From Ampullimonas aquatilis (GTDB taxonomy: Bacteria > Pseudomonadota > Gammaproteobacteria > Burkholderiales > Burkholderiaceae_D): a stretch of DNA of 64,000 bases. The notes beneath the pieces were generated by a model. It had not been told where the DNA came from, did not search any database, and saw only the letters and a program-made list of their open reading frames with translations. Location of the stretch: contig NZ_CP183834.1 of NCBI RefSeq assembly GCF_049675895.1, positions 1,116,001 to 1,180,000 of the forward strand, in the 5' to 3' direction. Positions within the stretch are counted from its first letter, which is position 1. Each line of letters opens with the position of its first letter. Position numbers and translations under genes: made by a program. Below, in pieces: positions 62,816-64,000 of this stretch.

Positions 62816-64000
62816 ATGTCCGCCGTGCCTGCCCAAAGCCCTGAAAGTAACGATAACGATTCTGTAGAAACCAAAGAATGGCTGGATGCGCTGGAGTCCG
62901 TCATTGCCGCGGAGGGTGCCGAACGTGCGCACTTTCTGCTCGAAAAAATGGTTGATCTGGCGCGTCGCCGCGGTGCCCATATCCCTTTTTCGGCCAATAC
63001 TGCTTACGTCAATACCATTCCCGCCCACCTTGAAGAACATTGTCCCGGCAATCTCGAATATGAAGAGCGCCTGCGCTCCTGGATGCGCTGGAATGCCATG
63101 GCGATGGTGGTCAAAACCAATCGCGGTGAGGGTGATCTGGGTGGCCACATTTCCAGCTTTGCTTCATTGGCTAATATGCTGGGGATTGGTTTTAACCATT
63201 TCTGGAAAGGGCCGGATCATCCCGATGGCGCCGACTTGCTCTACATCCAGGGCCATTCTTCCCCCGGTATTTATGCACGGGCCTTTTTGGAAGGGCGTTT
63301 TGATGAAGAGCGCCTGCTCAATTTCCGGCGCGAAGTGGATGGCAAGGGCTTGTCGAGTTATCCGCATCCCAAGCTGATGCCGGATTTCTGGCAGTTCCCG
63401 ACGGTTTCGATGGGTCTTGGGCCACTGATGGCGATTTACCAGGCGCGCTTTCTCAAATACATCCATGCGCGCGGCATTGCACAAACGGCCAACCGCAAAG
63501 TCTGGGCGTTTTGTGGCGATGGCGAGATGGACGAGCCAGAATCCATGGGTGCCATTGGCATGGCCGGTCGTGAAAAGCTCGATAATCTGGTATTTGTGGT
63601 CAATTGCAATCTGCAGCGGCTCGATGGCCCGGTGCGTGGCAACGGCAAAATCATCCAGGAACTGGAAGCCGATTTTCGTGGTGCCGGCTGGAATGTGATC
63701 AAGGTGATCTGGGGTTCGTACTGGGATCCGCTGCTGGCCCAGGACAAGGACGGTATCCTGCAAAAGATCATGATGGAAACCGTTGATGGCGAGTATCAAA
63801 ACTACAAGGCCAAAGATGGCGCTTATGTGCGTAAACACTTTTTTGGCAAGCATCCCAAGGCGCTCGAAATGGTGGCACGCATGACCGACGAGGACATCTG
63901 GCGTCTGAATCGTGGTGGCCATGATCCCCACAAAATTTACGCGGCTTTCAAACAGGCCAGCGAACACAAGGATCAGCCGACCGTGCTGCTGGTCAAGACT
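62816..64000 (+). CDS. aceE: Pyruvate dehydrogenase E1 component (3' end beyond window)
   Basis: Decarboxylates pyruvate with thiamine diphosphate and passes the acetyl group to E2 in the pyruvate dehydrogenase complex. 395 of about 890-900 residues are present. AGGAG lies 7 nt before the ATG. Homodimeric-E1 features are seen: RRRGAHIPFSANTAYVNTIP, GGHISSFASLANMLGIGFNH, QGHSSPGIYARAFLEGR and the thiamine-diphosphate motif from GDGEMDEPES to NCNLQRLDGP. No frame break is visible. Confidence 0.97.
   Translation, partial: MSAVPAQSPESNDNDSVETKEWLDALESVIAAEGAERAHFLLEKMVDLARRRGAHIPFSANTAYVNTIPAHLEEHCPGNLEYEERLRSWMRWNAMAMVVKTNRGEGDLGGHISSFASLANMLGIGFNHFWKGPDHPDGADLLYIQGHSSPGIYARAFLEGRFDEERLLNFRREVDGKGLSSYPHPKLMPDFWQFPTVSMGLGPLMAIYQARFLKYIHARGIAQTANRKVWAFCGDGEMDEPESMGAIGMAGREKLDNLVFVVNCNLQRLDGPVRGNGKIIQELEADFRGAGWNVIKVIWGSYWDPLLAQDKDGILQKIMMETVDGEYQNYKAKDGAYVRKHFFGKHPKALEMVARMTDEDIWRLNRGGHDPHKIYAAFKQASEHKDQPTVLLVKT

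Overview
The window reads as chromosomal DNA of a betaproteobacterium, most likely Burkholderiales. The grounds are pepN followed directly by fbp, a class I fructose-bisphosphatase with the Burkholderiales-type N terminus, rarA close upstream of serS, an E1-type aceE, a divergent metE/metR pair and a G+C content near 50 %. No genus can be named from the sequence alone. Both edges cut genes: metE lacks a few C-terminal codons on the left, and aceE runs off the right.

Left part (1-17 kb): metE and metR are divergent, with a perfect MetR-type operator between them. Two lipoproteins, pepN, fbp and a membrane diguanylate cyclase follow. After these come a small accessory set (truncated chemoreceptor-like protein, 109-residue protein, 72-residue Cys-rich protein, TmoC-like Rieske ferredoxin, 79-residue protein), an acetyltransferase, a DUF6544-like protein and a large TonB-dependent receptor.

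Centre-left (17.3-29 kb) is the most interesting block. A fatty-acid desaturase and a ferritin-like di-iron oxygenase on the minus strand face a five-gene plus-strand operon across 720 bp. The operon encodes a class III aminotransferase fused to an acyl-ACP-reductase-like domain, an RND/MMPL exporter fused to a LolA-like periplasmic domain, an outer-membrane barrel, an SCP2-like lipid-binding protein and an APC permease. Together they look like a pathway that makes a long-chain amine from acyl-ACP, oxidises or desaturates it, and carries it to the outer membrane. This is inference from domains and gene order.

Centre (29-41 kb) is a low-conservation stretch of small membrane proteins, acetyltransferases, a serine hydrolase, unknown genes, one frameshifted secreted protein, and a large duplicated-module lipoprotein in a segment flanked by a 20-bp direct repeat.

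41-45 kb is a small chromosomal integron: seven cassette genes, all on the minus strand, separated by attC sites, ending at an attI-like junction and a truncated intI on the opposite strand.

Right part (45-64 kb) returns to core genes: rarA, an inserted EamA/LysR pair, serS, a PAS-GGDEF-EAL protein, tRNA-Ser(CGA), a YbbP-like permease, a two-component system, a Sel1 / ExbB-like / DUF2149 operon, a solute-binding protein and aceE. Six copies of a ~73-bp AT-rich intergenic repeat, in both orientations, are scattered over the whole window. I saw no CRISPR array, rRNA, prophage or intact insertion sequence.
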